Part shown: piece after piece, positions 28,204 through 38,158 of the stretch
Layout: every line of letters begins with the position of its first letter
Position numbering within the stretch: the first letter of the stretch is position 1
NCBI GenBank assembly: GCA_049317265.1
Contig: JBMOIP010000021.1
Location: forward strand, 1 to 64,000
DNA: 64,000 nt
Direction of reading: 5' to 3'
Source: CAIVAT01 sp049317265
GTDB taxonomy: Bacteria; Bacteroidota; Bacteroidia; Bacteroidales; FEN-979
Program-made: the position numbers and the translations under genes
Notes under the pieces: model-generated
Seen by the model: only the letters and a program-made list of their open reading frames with translations
Database searches by the model: none
Told to the model about the DNA's origin: nothing

Positions 28204-30567
28204 ATGCTACGCTTTGTCCTCACCTGTTTGATTGTGCTTGGCCCCTTTACCTACCAGGCACAATGCCAGCATGATTCAACAACAATCTCGATTGTTCCGA
28301 AACCAGTTCTGATTAAAAAAGGCAACGGCCAATTCGTGATAAACCGTTATACGGTCATCCTTGTTAAAGACAATGATGAAGAGGTGACAAGGATTGCCAG
28401 GTTTTTCGCCGGCAGGATCAGGTTTTCGGGTGGACCGATACTTGATGTACGGGGGCTCACCCCAGCGGACAAAAACCTGCAGGCCATTGTCTTCTCTAAA
28501 CAAACAACATCTTCTTCCCTCCCTGATGAAGGGTACGATCTCAGGGTCACCCCAAAGAAAGTCCAGGTTACCGCAAAATCAGGGGCCGGTCTTTTTCATG
28601 GAGTTCAAACCCTGTTCCAGTTGCTTCCATCGGAAATTTCAAGGCACAATCTTCCGATGTCTTACAAAGAGTGGGAGTTGCCATCTGTCACCATAAAAGA
28701 TTACCCGAGATATCCTTACAGGGGAATGCACCTCGATGTTTCAAGGCATTTTTTCCCCAAAGAGTTCATCAAGCGATACATCGACCTGATTGCCATGTAT
28801 AAAATGAACACGTTTCACTGGCACCTGACTGATGACAATGGGTGGCGGATTGAGATTAAAAAATATCCGCAGCTGATGCAGACAAGCGCATGGCATGTTG
28901 ACCGCACCGGCAAACCCTGGGGTGACATGCAACCGCAGCAGGAGGGTGAACGTGCAACTGATGGCGGATATTACACGCAGGATGAGGTAAAGGAGATTGT
29001 TCAGTATGCCGCTGACCGTTACATAACCGTCATCCCTGAAATTGAGATGCCGGCCCATTCTGTCGAAGTTCTGGCTGCCTATCCGCAATTCTCTTGTACC
29101 GGTGGCCCGTTTACCGTCCCCCCCGGCAGCTATTGGCCAAACATTGATATCCTTTGTGCGGGGAATGATTCGGTTTTCACCTTTATTGAAGATGTTCTTA
29201 CCGAGGTCATTGCTCTTTTCCCATCCAATTATATTCATGTCGGCGGGGATGAAGCAGATAAAACGAACTGGAAAAAATGTCCGAAGTGCCAGGCCCGTAT
29301 CAAAACAGAGGGGCTCAAAGACGAGAAGGAGTTGCAAAGCTACTTCATAAAACGGATTGAAAAATTCATCGTATCAAAAAACCGCAAGATGATTGGCTGG
29401 GATGAGATTCTTGAGGGTGGACTTGCCCCGGAAGCAACCGTGATGTCGTGGCGCGGTGTTGAAGGCGGAATTGCAGCGGCCAGGCAGGGACATGATGCAA
29501 TCATGACCCCTGGGTCATATTGCTATTTTGACCACTACCAGGCCGATCCTTCCTCCGAACCAAAAGCCATAGGCGGGCTCACCACCCTGAAAAAAGTGTA
29601 CTCTTTTGAACCGACACCCGGTGAATTGACCCCAGCAGAAGCCAGGCATATCCTGGGTGCGCAGGGAAATGTATGGACTGAGTATATTCCCACTCCCTCG
29701 CACGCTGAGTACATGGCAGTTCCCCGGATGATCGCACTTGCAGAAGTGGTGTGGTCGTCTAAACAATCAAGAAACTGGAATGACTTCAGGAACCGGATGA
29801 AGGAACAGTATATCCGGCTTGCCAAAATGAAGGTGAACTATAGTAATGGATCATTTAAAGTTGAAGTAAAGACTGCATACGACAAAAAATCCAGTTCGGT
29901 CAGGGTGGTTCTTGATTCAGAACAGCCTGACCTCCCTATCCATTATACCCTCGACGGGAACGATGTTAAATCCTCCTCTCCCATCTACAGCGGACCTGTT
30001 GAAATTAATGGTAACGGTGTGATCAAGGCGGGAATTTTCCTTAATGATCAGTTGAAAGAAAAGGCGACAGAGATGCCGCTCATCTTCCATCTTGGCATCG
30101 GCAAACAGGTGAAGTACCTTGCTGGTTACTCTGAGCGGTATCCTTCTGCCGGCAATTCGGCGCTTACCGACGGGCTGCGTGGTTCGGCAAGCCACAGAGA
30201 TGGCCTCTGGCAGGGTTTCCTGGGCAACGACCTCGACATCATCATCGACCTCGGGTCAGAAAAGCCGGTAAATTCTGTTCAGGCAAACTTTCTCCAGAAT
30301 CAGCGCAGCTGGATATTTCTTCCTAAAGTAGTTGAGTACTCCCTGTCATCAGACGGCAAGAAATATCACTCCTTCAATGAGGTACCAAATACTGTTTCAG
30401 AAAAAGAGGTGCAGGCAATCATCCAGCCGTTCAACTTTCAGTTCAGGTCAAATACAAAGGCCAGGTATGTAAGGATTAAAGCCACAAACCTTGGTAAATG
30501 CCCTCAATGGCATGAGGGTGCCGGACAACCTTGCTGGTTGTTTGCAGATGAAATCGTAATCTTCTAG
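28204..30567 (+). CDS. secreted beta-N-acetylhexosaminidase, GH20
   Basis: The product has 787 residues with a signal peptide (residues 1 to about 22). A GH20 N-terminal alpha/beta domain spans about 25-155. The TIM-barrel catalytic domain spans about 160-520, with GMHLDVSRHFFP, FHWHLTDDNGWR and the catalytic pair in HVGGDEADK (Asp349-Glu350). The C-terminal part has a chitobiase-type beta-sandwich (about 560-620, with IHYTLDG). It ends in an F5/8 type C-like carbohydrate-binding domain (about 640-787, with ARYVRIKATN and WLFADEIVIF). GH20 enzymes remove terminal beta-linked GlcNAc or GalNAc from glycans or chitin oligomers by substrate-assisted catalysis, here probably in the periplasm or outside the cell. 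It probably shares a transcript with the kinase upstream. Its TAG overlaps the stop codon of the convergent gene. Confidence 0.93.
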   Translation: MLRFVLTCLIVLGPFTYQAQCQHDSTTISIVPKPVLIKKGNGQFVINRYTVILVKDNDEEVTRIARFFAGRIRFSGGPILDVRGLTPADKNLQAIVFSKQTTSSSLPDEGYDLRVTPKKVQVTAKSGAGLFHGVQTLFQLLPSEISRHNLPMSYKEWELPSVTIKDYPRYPYRGMHLDVSRHFFPKEFIKRYIDLIAMYKMNTFHWHLTDDNGWRIEIKKYPQLMQTSAWHVDRTGKPWGDMQPQQEGERATDGGYYTQDEVKEIVQYAADRYITVIPEIEMPAHSVEVLAAYPQFSCTGGPFTVPPGSYWPNIDILCAGNDSVFTFIEDVLTEVIALFPSNYIHVGGDEADKTNWKKCPKCQARIKTEGLKDEKELQSYFIKRIEKFIVSKNRKMIGWDEILEGGLAPEATVMSWRGVEGGIAAARQGHDAIMTPGSYCYFDHYQADPSSEPKAIGGLTTLKKVYSFEPTPGELTPAEARHILGAQGNVWTEYIPTPSHAEYMAVPRMIALAEVVWSSKQSRNWNDFRNRMKEQYIRLAKMKVNYSNGSFKVEVKTAYDKKSSSVRVVLDSEQPDLPIHYTLDGNDVKSSSPIYSGPVEINGNGVIKAGIFLNDQLKEKATEMPLIFHLGIGKQVKYLAGYSERYPSAGNSALTDGLRGSASHRDGLWQGFLGNDLDIIIDLGSEKPVNSVQANFLQNQRSWIFLPKVVEYSLSSDGKKYHSFNEVPNTVSEKEVQAIIQPFNFQFRSNTKARYVRIKATNLGKCPQWHEGAGQPCWLFADEIVIF

Positions 30568-31955
30568 TTTTTAAGAAATTTCCGGATGTAAACTGATTTC
30601 TCACCGGTAATTTTCAACAGGTAAAGTCCGCCAGGCAATCCGGCTACATTAACCACAGCCCTGGTTCCGGCAATTTCATCCCTCATGACAGAAACGCCAT
30701 CAAGCCGCAGGATTTCAAGCTGACAAAGGGTATTCTGCGGAACCAGTAAGGTTAATTTTTCATTCACCGGGTTCGGATAGGCAAGGATCCCATCGGATGA
30801 ATTTTCTCCCATACCCAGCGGAGCTGCAGCAGCAGTGTTTGAAATCACGCTGAGTGATTCACCTGCTTTAAAAGATGGATGACAAGGCTCCTGCCTGACA
30901 ACTTCAATATAGTATGTTGACACCCCTGATTCAGAATATATATCGGTGTAGGAATCAACATTGCTGGCAACCGAATCAATTACCTGCCATGCACCGGTGC
31001 TGTGTTTCCTGTGTATCCTGTAGGTAAGGAAATCAAAACCCTCGTAGTGGTTCCAGATCAGGTTGAACCCTGAAATTCCCGGGTTGATGTTCAGATGGAT
31101 CGTCTTGTGGACAGGGCTTTTTTCACCTTCAATTCCGGAGGAGTAGGATGCAGAAATACGGAATTTATCCGATTTTACCAACGGGTCCGAAGTCGGGTCA
31201 ACATACACACTCAGGTTTGTATAAGGAACTTCACCGATCTTGGCAAATACATTATTCTGGTAGGTCTCTTTATATATATTAAAGTGCGAAATATTAAACC
31301 CGGGGTACTTATTCCAGATAATCTTGTTTTTACTCAATGTCGTGTCAAAAGTCACCATGCAAATATTCTGCTGGGCCCCTGAAGTTACAATTGCAGTGCC
31401 ATCCATTTCGCGCATGCAGTCTGATCCATCAACCTTTGCTATGACAGTGTAATTACCTGCCACTGTTTGTAAGCCGAAGGAGATGCTCTGTCCTGTCCCT
31501 TGGACAACATTGGAAGTAAAACTGCCATTAAACCTGAGTCTGTAGATGATCCCCGGGTTTGAGCCGGAAAGCCCGACATTGACTCCGGGGTTACCAGGAA
31601 AAATCACACCGCCACCTGTCATATTAAATATTGCAGGCTGCGGCACCACCACAATTGCTTTCGCTGCGCTACAGGTAAACGCTCCCAAAGTAACATTTAA
31701 GGTGATATGTTTCTCTCCGGGGGTCTCCCATTTCACAAAATATGTTCCGCAGCCAGTACCAGAAATGACGACTGCTCCGTCAAAATTCCACAAATAGGTT
31801 GCATTGACTCCGAAACCACCGGTATCAACCACCTGTACTTCCTGGTTTACACATACTTTTGAGTCAGCAGTAATTTCACAATGAAGGGGGTTTTGTGCCT
31901 TAAGGGAAAAAACAGTAAGAACCAATACAACTAAAATTGTAATACTCTTTTTCAT
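30564..31955 (-). CDS. secreted T9SS cargo protein with PKD- and FnIII-like domains
   Basis: The product has 463 residues. The signal peptide is residues 1 to about 20 (ending SLKAQ). A PKD-like segment follows (about 25-110, TYLWNFDG). Two fibronectin-III-like segments cover about 200-370, each with an Asn-x-Tyr-Glu/Pro-Gly-Phe pattern (IIWNKYPGF, LIWNHYEGF). The last 80 residues form a type A T9SS sorting domain: AYPNPVNEKLTL, LPGGLYLLKI and a basic end KFLKN. The sorting domain directs export through the outer membrane and usually surface attachment. No catalytic motif is visible. The gene starts 43 bp after frr in the same direction, and its stop codon shares the CTAG at 30564-30567 with the GH20 gene. 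Confidence 0.85.
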   Translation of the reverse strand: MKKSITILVVLVLTVFSLKAQNPLHCEITADSKVCVNQEVQVVDTGGFGVNATYLWNFDGAVVISGTGCGTYFVKWETPGEKHITLNVTLGAFTCSAAKAIVVVPQPAIFNMTGGGVIFPGNPGVNVGLSGSNPGIIYRLRFNGSFTSNVVQGTGQSISFGLQTVAGNYTVIAKVDGSDCMREMDGTAIVTSGAQQNICMVTFDTTLSKNKIIWNKYPGFNISHFNIYKETYQNNVFAKIGEVPYTNLSVYVDPTSDPLVKSDKFRISASYSSGIEGEKSPVHKTIHLNINPGISGFNLIWNHYEGFDFLTYRIHRKHSTGAWQVIDSVASNVDSYTDIYSESGVSTYYIEVVRQEPCHPSFKAGESLSVISNTAAAAPLGMGENSSDGILAYPNPVNEKLTLLVPQNTLCQLEILRLDGVSVMRDEIAGTRAVVNVAGLPGGLYLLKITGEKSVYIRKFLKN

Positions 31956-31998
31956 AGGGAACAGATTTAGAAAATTGTGTAAAAATCATGAATAACTC

Positions 31999-32562
31999 CT
32001 AAACAGTCATGATATCCTTCTCTTTTACTTCAAATATGCGATCGGTTTTGGCGATGTGCTCATCGGTAAGTTTCTGAATATCAATTTCCAACTTATCAAC
32101 CTCATCTTCCGGTACACCATCCTTCTTCAGCTTTTTGGCTGTTTCGTTGGCAAGTCTGCGGATATTACGAATACTGATCTTGGCAGTCTCAGCTTCTGCT
32201 TTGGCCTTTTTTACAAGGTCGCGCCGCCGCTCTTCAGTCAATGGCGGAACGCTGATCCTGAGAATTTCCCCCTCATTCTTCGGGTTAAACCCCAGGTTTG
32301 CTGCCTGGATCGCTTTATCAATCAATCCAAGAACGCTCCTGTCCCATGGCTGAACAATGATTTGCCGTCCATCGGGCGTGCTGATATTGGCAGCCTGGTC
32401 AATGGGGGTCATTGCACCATAATAATCAATTTTCACCCCGTCGAGCATCTGTACACTGGCCTTCCCGGCACGTAACTTCTGAAGCTCCTTTTCGAGGTGC
32501 TGAACTGCCAGTTGCATTCCCTCACTGGCTTCATCAAGGGTAAATTCTATCTCATCGTTCAT
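31999..32562 (-). CDS. frr: ribosome recycling factor
   Basis: The product has 187 residues, the normal length for RRF. The order of conserved parts is typical: an N-terminal helix with LEKELQKLRAGKAS, the domain II turn region (YYGAMTPIDQAANIST), QPWDRSVLG, and the RISVPPLTEERRRDLVKKAK segment, ending in long helices. Together with EF-G, RRF splits the post-termination ribosome. It lies 135 bp downstream of pyrH, a widely conserved pairing, and looks like part of the same transcription unit. Confidence 0.97.
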   Translation of the reverse strand: MNDEIEFTLDEASEGMQLAVQHLEKELQKLRAGKASVQMLDGVKIDYYGAMTPIDQAANISTPDGRQIIVQPWDRSVLGLIDKAIQAANLGFNPKNEGEILRISVPPLTEERRRDLVKKAKAEAETAKISIRNIRRLANETAKKLKKDGVPEDEVDKLEIDIQKLTDEHIAKTDRIFEVKEKDIMTV

Positions 32563-32697
32563 ATACGGTGCGATTTATAAGTGGTTGTATTTATTATCAA
32601 ACTTTAATAAGCAAATTACGAATATCAAATCAAAAGTAAAAAAAACAGTCAATCTCCGTTAACCCCATTCTGAATTTCCGAACAGGTGAATCCACTC

Positions 32698-33411
32698 TCA
32701 ACTTACGACCGTTCCAATAGCCTCCCCATTTATTAGGCGGATAAGGTTGCCCTCTTGGTTCATGTTAAAAACCACGATGGGCATATTGTTCTCCCGGCAA
32801 AGCGTGAAGGCGGTCAGGTCCATGATCTTCAACCCTTTTTCGTATGCTTCTGCAAAGGAAAGTGACGCGTATTTTATTGCAGTGGGATCTTTTTCCGGAT
32901 CTGACGTATAAACTCCGTCTACCCTTGTTCCCTTGAAGATGGCATCAGCCTGAATCTCAATTGCCCTCAACGCAGAAGCACTGTCGGTTGTGAAATATGG
33001 GTTTCCCGTACCGGCAGCAATTACGACGACCTCTCCACGGGATAAATGCTGAATGGCTTTTCTCCGGCTCATTGCTTCGCAGATCGGGTCAATGGGCAAC
33101 CCCGACAATAACACGACCTTCACCCCTGTTTTCTCAAGTGCAGCCTGGATGGCCATGCTGTTGATCACGGTAGCAAGCATCCCCATGTAATCACCCTGAA
33201 CACGGTCCATTCCCTCACTGGTTCCCTGCAACCCCCTGAAGATATTTCCTCCCCCGATAACAACTGCCACCTCGACACCTGCATCGGTAACCGATTTTAT
33301 TTCGCGGGCATAGGTAGCCAGGCGGATGGGATCAATACCATACCCCTGGTTGCCCTCAAGGGCTTCGCCTGACAGTTTGAGCAGTATCCGTTTGAATTTT
33401 TGTGTCTGCAT
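32698..33411 (-). CDS. pyrH: UMP kinase
   Basis: The product has 237 residues from the ATG at 33411. Longer frames from 33495 would overlap secA and add residues foreign to the family. Amino-acid kinase fold motifs are present: KRILLKLSGEALEG at the N-terminus, VVIGGGNIFRG, then DSASALRAIEIQADAIFKGT and GVYTSDPEKDP. It phosphorylates UMP to UDP in the cytoplasm and is usually hexameric and regulated by GTP and UTP. Only 7 bp separate it from the secA stop codon, so the genes are almost certainly co-transcribed. Confidence 0.97.
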   Translation of the reverse strand: MQTQKFKRILLKLSGEALEGNQGYGIDPIRLATYAREIKSVTDAGVEVAVVIGGGNIFRGLQGTSEGMDRVQGDYMGMLATVINSMAIQAALEKTGVKVVLLSGLPIDPICEAMSRRKAIQHLSRGEVVVIAAGTGNPYFTTDSASALRAIEIQADAIFKGTRVDGVYTSDPEKDPTAIKYASLSFAEAYEKGLKIMDLTAFTLCRENNMPIVVFNMNQEGNLIRLINGEAIGTVVS

Positions 33412-33418
33412 AATGATG

Positions 33419-36400
33419 TTAGTTTTGATCACCAACTCCGTGGCAATTTTTATATTTTTTACCGGATCCGCATGGACATGGATCATTCCTGCCAACCTTT
33501 TTCTCCACTTTTACAGGCTGGGGAGTTGATTTTTCCTGGGTATTTGAATTGGATTGTGACAGAAGGTCTGAGCGTTCTTCCCTCATCCGGGCGCGATCTA
33601 ATTTCTTGGGCGCCTGTGCTTCCTTCACATTTTCCACCTGGATGGGCACATCTGCCTTGATCAGGAAGGATGTAATCTCTTTGTTGGTACGCTGTACCAT
33701 CCCCTTGAAAAGTTCGAAGGATTCAAACTTATAGATAAGCAACGGATCCTTTTGTTCGTAAGCGGCATTCTGAACAGATTGCTTCAGGTCGTCCATTTCA
33801 CGAAGGTGTTCTTTCCATGCGTTATCGATCATTCCCAGGACAATCCCCTTTTCAATGCTGAGCACAACCTCTTTTCCTTTGTCCTCATAGGCCTTTTTAA
33901 GGTTTGCAACAGCCTGCATGGTTTTTAGTCCATCGGTTACCGGAATGGCAATGTTCTCGTACCGTGTATCATTTTCAAAAACATCCTTGATGACAGGGTA
34001 TGTTTTCTGAGCGATATGATTACACTTGGACTTGTATCTCTGGTAAATATAAGTGTACAGTTTATCCCCGAGATCGTCGTTGTTAAGGCTTCCAAAATCG
34101 GATTCAGAGATGGGTGAATCAGCAGCAAATTCCTTGATCAGTTCGGTGTTAAAGCTGAGAAAATCACGCTTTTCCTGGGCATCCAGTACAATGGTCTCAC
34201 ACACATCGTAGATCATGTTCGAGATGTCAACAGCCAGGCGGTCGCCAAACAGGGCATGATGCCTTTTCTTGTATATCGCTTCACGCTGAATGTTCATAAC
34301 ATCGTCGTATTCCAGCAGGCGCTTTCTTGTTCCGAAGTTATTCTCTTCAACTTTTTTCTGGGCACGCTCAATGGAATTGGTGATCATTGAATGCTGGATA
34401 ACCTCTCCCTCTTTGATCCCCATGCGATCCATGATTTTTGCGATCCGGTCGGAGCCAAACATGCGCATCAGGTCATCGTCCAGGGAGACAAAGAACTGTG
34501 AACTTCCGGGGTCGCCCTGTCGTCCTGCACGTCCACGCAACTGGCGGTCGACACGTCTTGACTCGTGTCGCTCTGTACCGATGATGGCAAGTCCGCCTGC
34601 TTCCTTTACGCCTGGTCCAAGCTTGATGTCGGTACCACGACCTGCCATATTGGTGGCGATGGTAACGGTTCCGGCGCGGCCTGCTTCTGCCACAATGTCA
34701 GCCTCCCTGGCATGCAATTTGGCATTGAGCACATTATGTGGAATGTTCTTGCGTTTGAGCATCCGGCTCAGCAATTCGGAGGTTTCTACCGATGTGGTAC
34801 CTACCAGGCTCGGGCGTCCCTCTTTTACAAGTCTCTCTATTTCGTCTATGACGGCATTGAATTTCTCACGTTTGGTCTTGTACACCAAATCTTCACGGTC
34901 GTCGCGTACAATCTTCTTGTTTGTCGGGATCACCACCACATCCAGTTTATAGATATCCCACAACTCACCGGCTTCCGTTTCAGCCGTACCTGTCATCCCG
35001 GCCAGCTTCTTGTACATCCTGAAGTAATTTTGAAGGGTAACGGTGGCGTAGGTCTGGGTGGCCGCCTCAATTTTGACATTCTCCTTGGCCTCAATAGCCT
35101 GGTGCAGTCCATCGGAATACCGGCGCCCTTCAAGGATACGACCGGTTTGTTCATCCACGATCTTCACTTTGTTCTCCATGACCACGTATTCAACATCCTT
35201 CTCAAACAGCGCATATGCTTTGATGAGCTGGTTAACCGTGTGAACACGTTCGGTTTTGATGGAATAGTCGAGCATCATGGCGTCCTTCCTGGCAGTTTTC
35301 TCCTCTTCAGAGATCGATGCACGCTCAAGTTCTGCGATCAGCAGCCCGATATCCGGAAGGATATAAAACCCGGGATCTTCGTAAGATTGTGTTAACAAAT
35401 CGATGCCAAGATCACGTAATTCAATGGTGTTGTTTTTCTCATCAATGACAAAATAGAGCTGATCATCAATGATGTGCATATTCTTCATCTGCTCAGCCAT
35501 GTAAAAATTTTCGGTTTTGAGCAGCAACGCTTTCATCCCCGATTCACTGAGGAATTTGATGAGGGCCTTGTTCTTGGGCAAACCATGATGGGCACGCAGC
35601 AACTGCTCGCCGGCTTTCTTCATGTTCTCCTCATTTTTAGGATCTTCTGAAAGCGTTTTTGCCTCGGAAAGCAGCTTAGTGACCAGGTTCCGCTGGGCGT
35701 TATAGAGTTTCGTAACATTCGGTTTGAGGTCGTCAAACAACTGGTTTTCACCCTTTGGGGTAGGTCCGGAGATAATCAGCGGGGTCCGTGCATCATCAAT
35801 TAAGACCGAGTCAACCTCATCAACAATGGCATAATTATGCGGACGTTGCACCAACTCCTCGGGGTTGCTGGTCATGTTATCGCGCAGGTAATCAAAACCA
35901 AATTCATTGTTGGTTCCATAGGTGATATCAGCCAGGTAAGCATCCCTGCGCGACTGTGAATTAGGCTCATGCCGGTCGATACAATCAACCTTTAAACCAT
36001 GGAATTCAAACAGCGGGCCCATCCATTCCGAGTCACGTTTGGCCAGGTAATCGTTTACGGTAACGATATGCACCCCTTTTCCGGGTAGTGCATTCAGGTA
36101 CATCGGGAGGGTTGCAACGAGTGTTTTTCCTTCACCGGTGGCCATCTCGGCAATTTTACCTTCGTGAAGGACGACCCCGCCGATCAGCTGGCAATCATAA
36201 TGCACCATATCCCAGGTCATCATATTCCCGCCTGCCATCCAGTTACGGCTGAACCGGGCAATATCCCCTTCAATTTCAACACTGGCCCTCTTTGCTGCAA
36301 GGTCCCGGTCATTTTGAGTGGCAGTCACTTCAACAACCTCATTTTCAAAAAACCTGCGGGCGGTATCCTTCATTACGGCAAATGCCTCCGGGAGTATTTC

Positions 36401-36712
36401 AAGAAGTATCTCCTGGGTGAGGTCATAAGATTCCTTTTCAAGCCGGTCAAGAACAGCATAAAGCTTCTCCTTTTCGTCCACTTCAATCTCATCGGAATTC
36501 AATTGCAGCCTGAGCTCTTCAATCTCTTGTTCCTTTCCTGAAATATACTCTTTGATCCTGTGTTTGAAGGAATGAGTATAGGCGCGTAATTCGTCATTCG
36601 AAATCAACCTGATCTCTTCCCACGCAGCTATCGCCTTGTCGACCAAAGGATTTATACTCTTTATATCGCGTTGGGACTTATTGCCCAACATTTTTTTAAA
36701 AAAATCAAACAT
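33419..36712 (-). CDS. secA: preprotein translocase ATPase SecA
   Basis: The product has 1,097 residues, the long form usual in Bacteroidota (E. coli SecA has about 900). Visible parts are the Walker A motif MATGEGKTLVA, the DEAD-type motif VDEVDSVLIDDARTP, the preprotein cross-linking region, motif VI with MAGRGTDIKLG and QLRGRAGRQGDPG, and helical scaffold/wing domains. The C-terminal zinc-binding tail is RNDPCPCGSGKKYKNCHG, which is known to bind SecB or the ribosome in other species. It drives Sec export, the first step for all signal-peptide proteins in this window, including T9SS cargo. Its neighbours are the TlpA-like gene (12 bp upstream) and pyrH (7 bp downstream). Confidence 0.98.
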   Translation of the reverse strand: MFDFFKKMLGNKSQRDIKSINPLVDKAIAAWEEIRLISNDELRAYTHSFKHRIKEYISGKEQEIEELRLQLNSDEIEVDEKEKLYAVLDRLEKESYDLTQEILLEILPEAFAVMKDTARRFFENEVVEVTATQNDRDLAAKRASVEIEGDIARFSRNWMAGGNMMTWDMVHYDCQLIGGVVLHEGKIAEMATGEGKTLVATLPMYLNALPGKGVHIVTVNDYLAKRDSEWMGPLFEFHGLKVDCIDRHEPNSQSRRDAYLADITYGTNNEFGFDYLRDNMTSNPEELVQRPHNYAIVDEVDSVLIDDARTPLIISGPTPKGENQLFDDLKPNVTKLYNAQRNLVTKLLSEAKTLSEDPKNEENMKKAGEQLLRAHHGLPKNKALIKFLSESGMKALLLKTENFYMAEQMKNMHIIDDQLYFVIDEKNNTIELRDLGIDLLTQSYEDPGFYILPDIGLLIAELERASISEEEKTARKDAMMLDYSIKTERVHTVNQLIKAYALFEKDVEYVVMENKVKIVDEQTGRILEGRRYSDGLHQAIEAKENVKIEAATQTYATVTLQNYFRMYKKLAGMTGTAETEAGELWDIYKLDVVVIPTNKKIVRDDREDLVYKTKREKFNAVIDEIERLVKEGRPSLVGTTSVETSELLSRMLKRKNIPHNVLNAKLHAREADIVAEAGRAGTVTIATNMAGRGTDIKLGPGVKEAGGLAIIGTERHESRRVDRQLRGRAGRQGDPGSSQFFVSLDDDLMRMFGSDRIAKIMDRMGIKEGEVIQHSMITNSIERAQKKVEENNFGTRKRLLEYDDVMNIQREAIYKKRHHALFGDRLAVDISNMIYDVCETIVLDAQEKRDFLSFNTELIKEFAADSPISESDFGSLNNDDLGDKLYTYIYQRYKSKCNHIAQKTYPVIKDVFENDTRYENIAIPVTDGLKTMQAVANLKKAYEDKGKEVVLSIEKGIVLGMIDNAWKEHLREMDDLKQSVQNAAYEQKDPLLIYKFESFELFKGMVQRTNKEITSFLIKADVPIQVENVKEAQAPKKLDRARMREERSDLLSQSNSNTQEKSTPQPVKVEKKVGRNDPCPCGSGKKYKNCHGVGDQN

Positions 36713-36724
36713 GATTGCGTATTA

Positions 36725-38128
36725 TTATTGCACTAATTTTTGTAAATCGGCCTCCAATCCGCCACTTGGCAGATCTGCCGGATATTTATAAATCTTTCCC
36801 TCCTTGTCAACGATCACAAACAAGGGATATGTTCTCACATCATAATCCTTTAAAACCTCCGATTGGTCACCGATATTGGCAAAGGTCCACACATACTCCT
36901 GCTTAAGGTTGATAAAGTAAAGCATTTTACTAAAGTACTTGTCGGCAGATATACAGACAAAATGAACATTCTCCCGGTATTTGTCAAATAAAGGTTTAAT
37001 CAGGTCCATTTCAGAAAGGCACCCCTCACAATAAGTGGTCCAAAAACAAAGCACTACAGGTTTTCCAAGGAAGTTGTGCAGGGAAATGTTCTTCTGGTCG
37101 CGGTTAAGCAGTGTGAATTCCGGGGCCCTGGTGCCTGGTTTAAGCTTGGTAAGCAGGTTTATCATATCTTCTGCCACCACCTGGTTTTCGGGGTATTTTG
37201 TATTTTGTTTTGTTGCATTGACCAGGGCAAGCACCTCATCCTGATTGTAGGCAGTATTGTTGTAAAGTTCCATCAGTCCTTTGAGCATTACCAGTTCACG
37301 TAACTGCTCATTCCTCAGGAGGGAGTCGGAGTTCATCGCCTTCATGACAGATTTATATGGATCGGTTCCCTTCAGGAGCGGTGCAAAATCGATTTTTCGT
37401 AAAATATTTGACGAAGCGGTGATGAACTTGGTAAAAAAGCTGTTAAAAAAATCCATGTACTCCAGGTTGTTATACAAAACAGGCCTCCCGGAGAAGTATT
37501 TTCTGGCAAGCTGGGCCTGATTGTAGTACTGGGTAAGTTGTTCAAGAGCGGCAACTTTATACGACGCATAATCAATGAAATATTGATTTTTCACATCACC
37601 AAAATGCTGGTTGAGCTGAACCCGGAAGGTGTCGATAAGTACCTTCTTCCGGTCATGATAAAGGGCATTGAAATTCTCCATCAGGAAGCCGCTATAGATC
37701 GAATTAAACGCACTGATCAGTGAATTCAGTTCTTCGGGATCGCTCCTTGCCTGCTCAACCATGAGGTTTTGAGATTGAATAAAAGGGTTTATCTCCGAAT
37801 ATTCATCGTAATTCATCTGGCCAATCCTCAAATCATAGGTTTTTGATGGTTCAAGGAATATCTCGGCCTTATGAAAATCGATGGAAATCGTAGCGTTAAC
37901 AGTTTTTTCAAGGCTGACCGAGACAGTGAAATGGCCGGTAGAATCGATCCTTGAGACAGCGATTGGTTTTTCCCAGAAGGTGATCAGATCGCCTGGCGCT
38001 GTGATCCTGATCAACTTGCGTTCAGCCCCTGGTGCAATCCCGGTGATTACCGTATTTTGCGCACTACTTATCAGCAGAAGACCAAAAAAGAAAATCAATA
38101 ATCCTGTAAACCTCAAATTTAACCGCAT
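36725..38128 (-). CDS. TlpA-like thiol-disulfide oxidoreductase with long N-terminal domain
   Basis: The product has 467 residues and a signal peptide (residues 1 to about 24, SSAQ). A beta-rich DUF4369-like region occupies about 25-110 and a helical region about 110-325. The C-terminal 140 residues form a TlpA/AhpC-TSA thioredoxin domain starting at PGTRAPEFTLL. Its redox motif is CEGC (about 367-370) in FWTTYCEGCLSEM, with a later cis-Pro in RTYPLF. This arrangement is common in Bacteroidota periplasmic or lipid-associated reductases thought to keep cysteines reduced during protein folding or cytochrome maturation. The specific partner is not evident. The gene is 30 bp from coaD and 12 bp from secA. 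Confidence 0.85.
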   Translation of the reverse strand: MRLNLRFTGLLIFFFGLLLISSAQNTVITGIAPGAERKLIRITAPGDLITFWEKPIAVSRIDSTGHFTVSVSLEKTVNATISIDFHKAEIFLEPSKTYDLRIGQMNYDEYSEINPFIQSQNLMVEQARSDPEELNSLISAFNSIYSGFLMENFNALYHDRKKVLIDTFRVQLNQHFGDVKNQYFIDYASYKVAALEQLTQYYNQAQLARKYFSGRPVLYNNLEYMDFFNSFFTKFITASSNILRKIDFAPLLKGTDPYKSVMKAMNSDSLLRNEQLRELVMLKGLMELYNNTAYNQDEVLALVNATKQNTKYPENQVVAEDMINLLTKLKPGTRAPEFTLLNRDQKNISLHNFLGKPVVLCFWTTYCEGCLSEMDLIKPLFDKYRENVHFVCISADKYFSKMLYFINLKQEYVWTFANIGDQSEVLKDYDVRTYPLFVIVDKEGKIYKYPADLPSGGLEADLQKLVQ

Positions 38129-38158
38129 ATAGTGTACATCATATAATCGAAAATCTTA

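Noticed and set aside
34290..35395. Two long plus-strand frames (220 and 276 codons) opposite secA
   Set aside because: They lie wholly antisense to a clear secA gene and have no family features.
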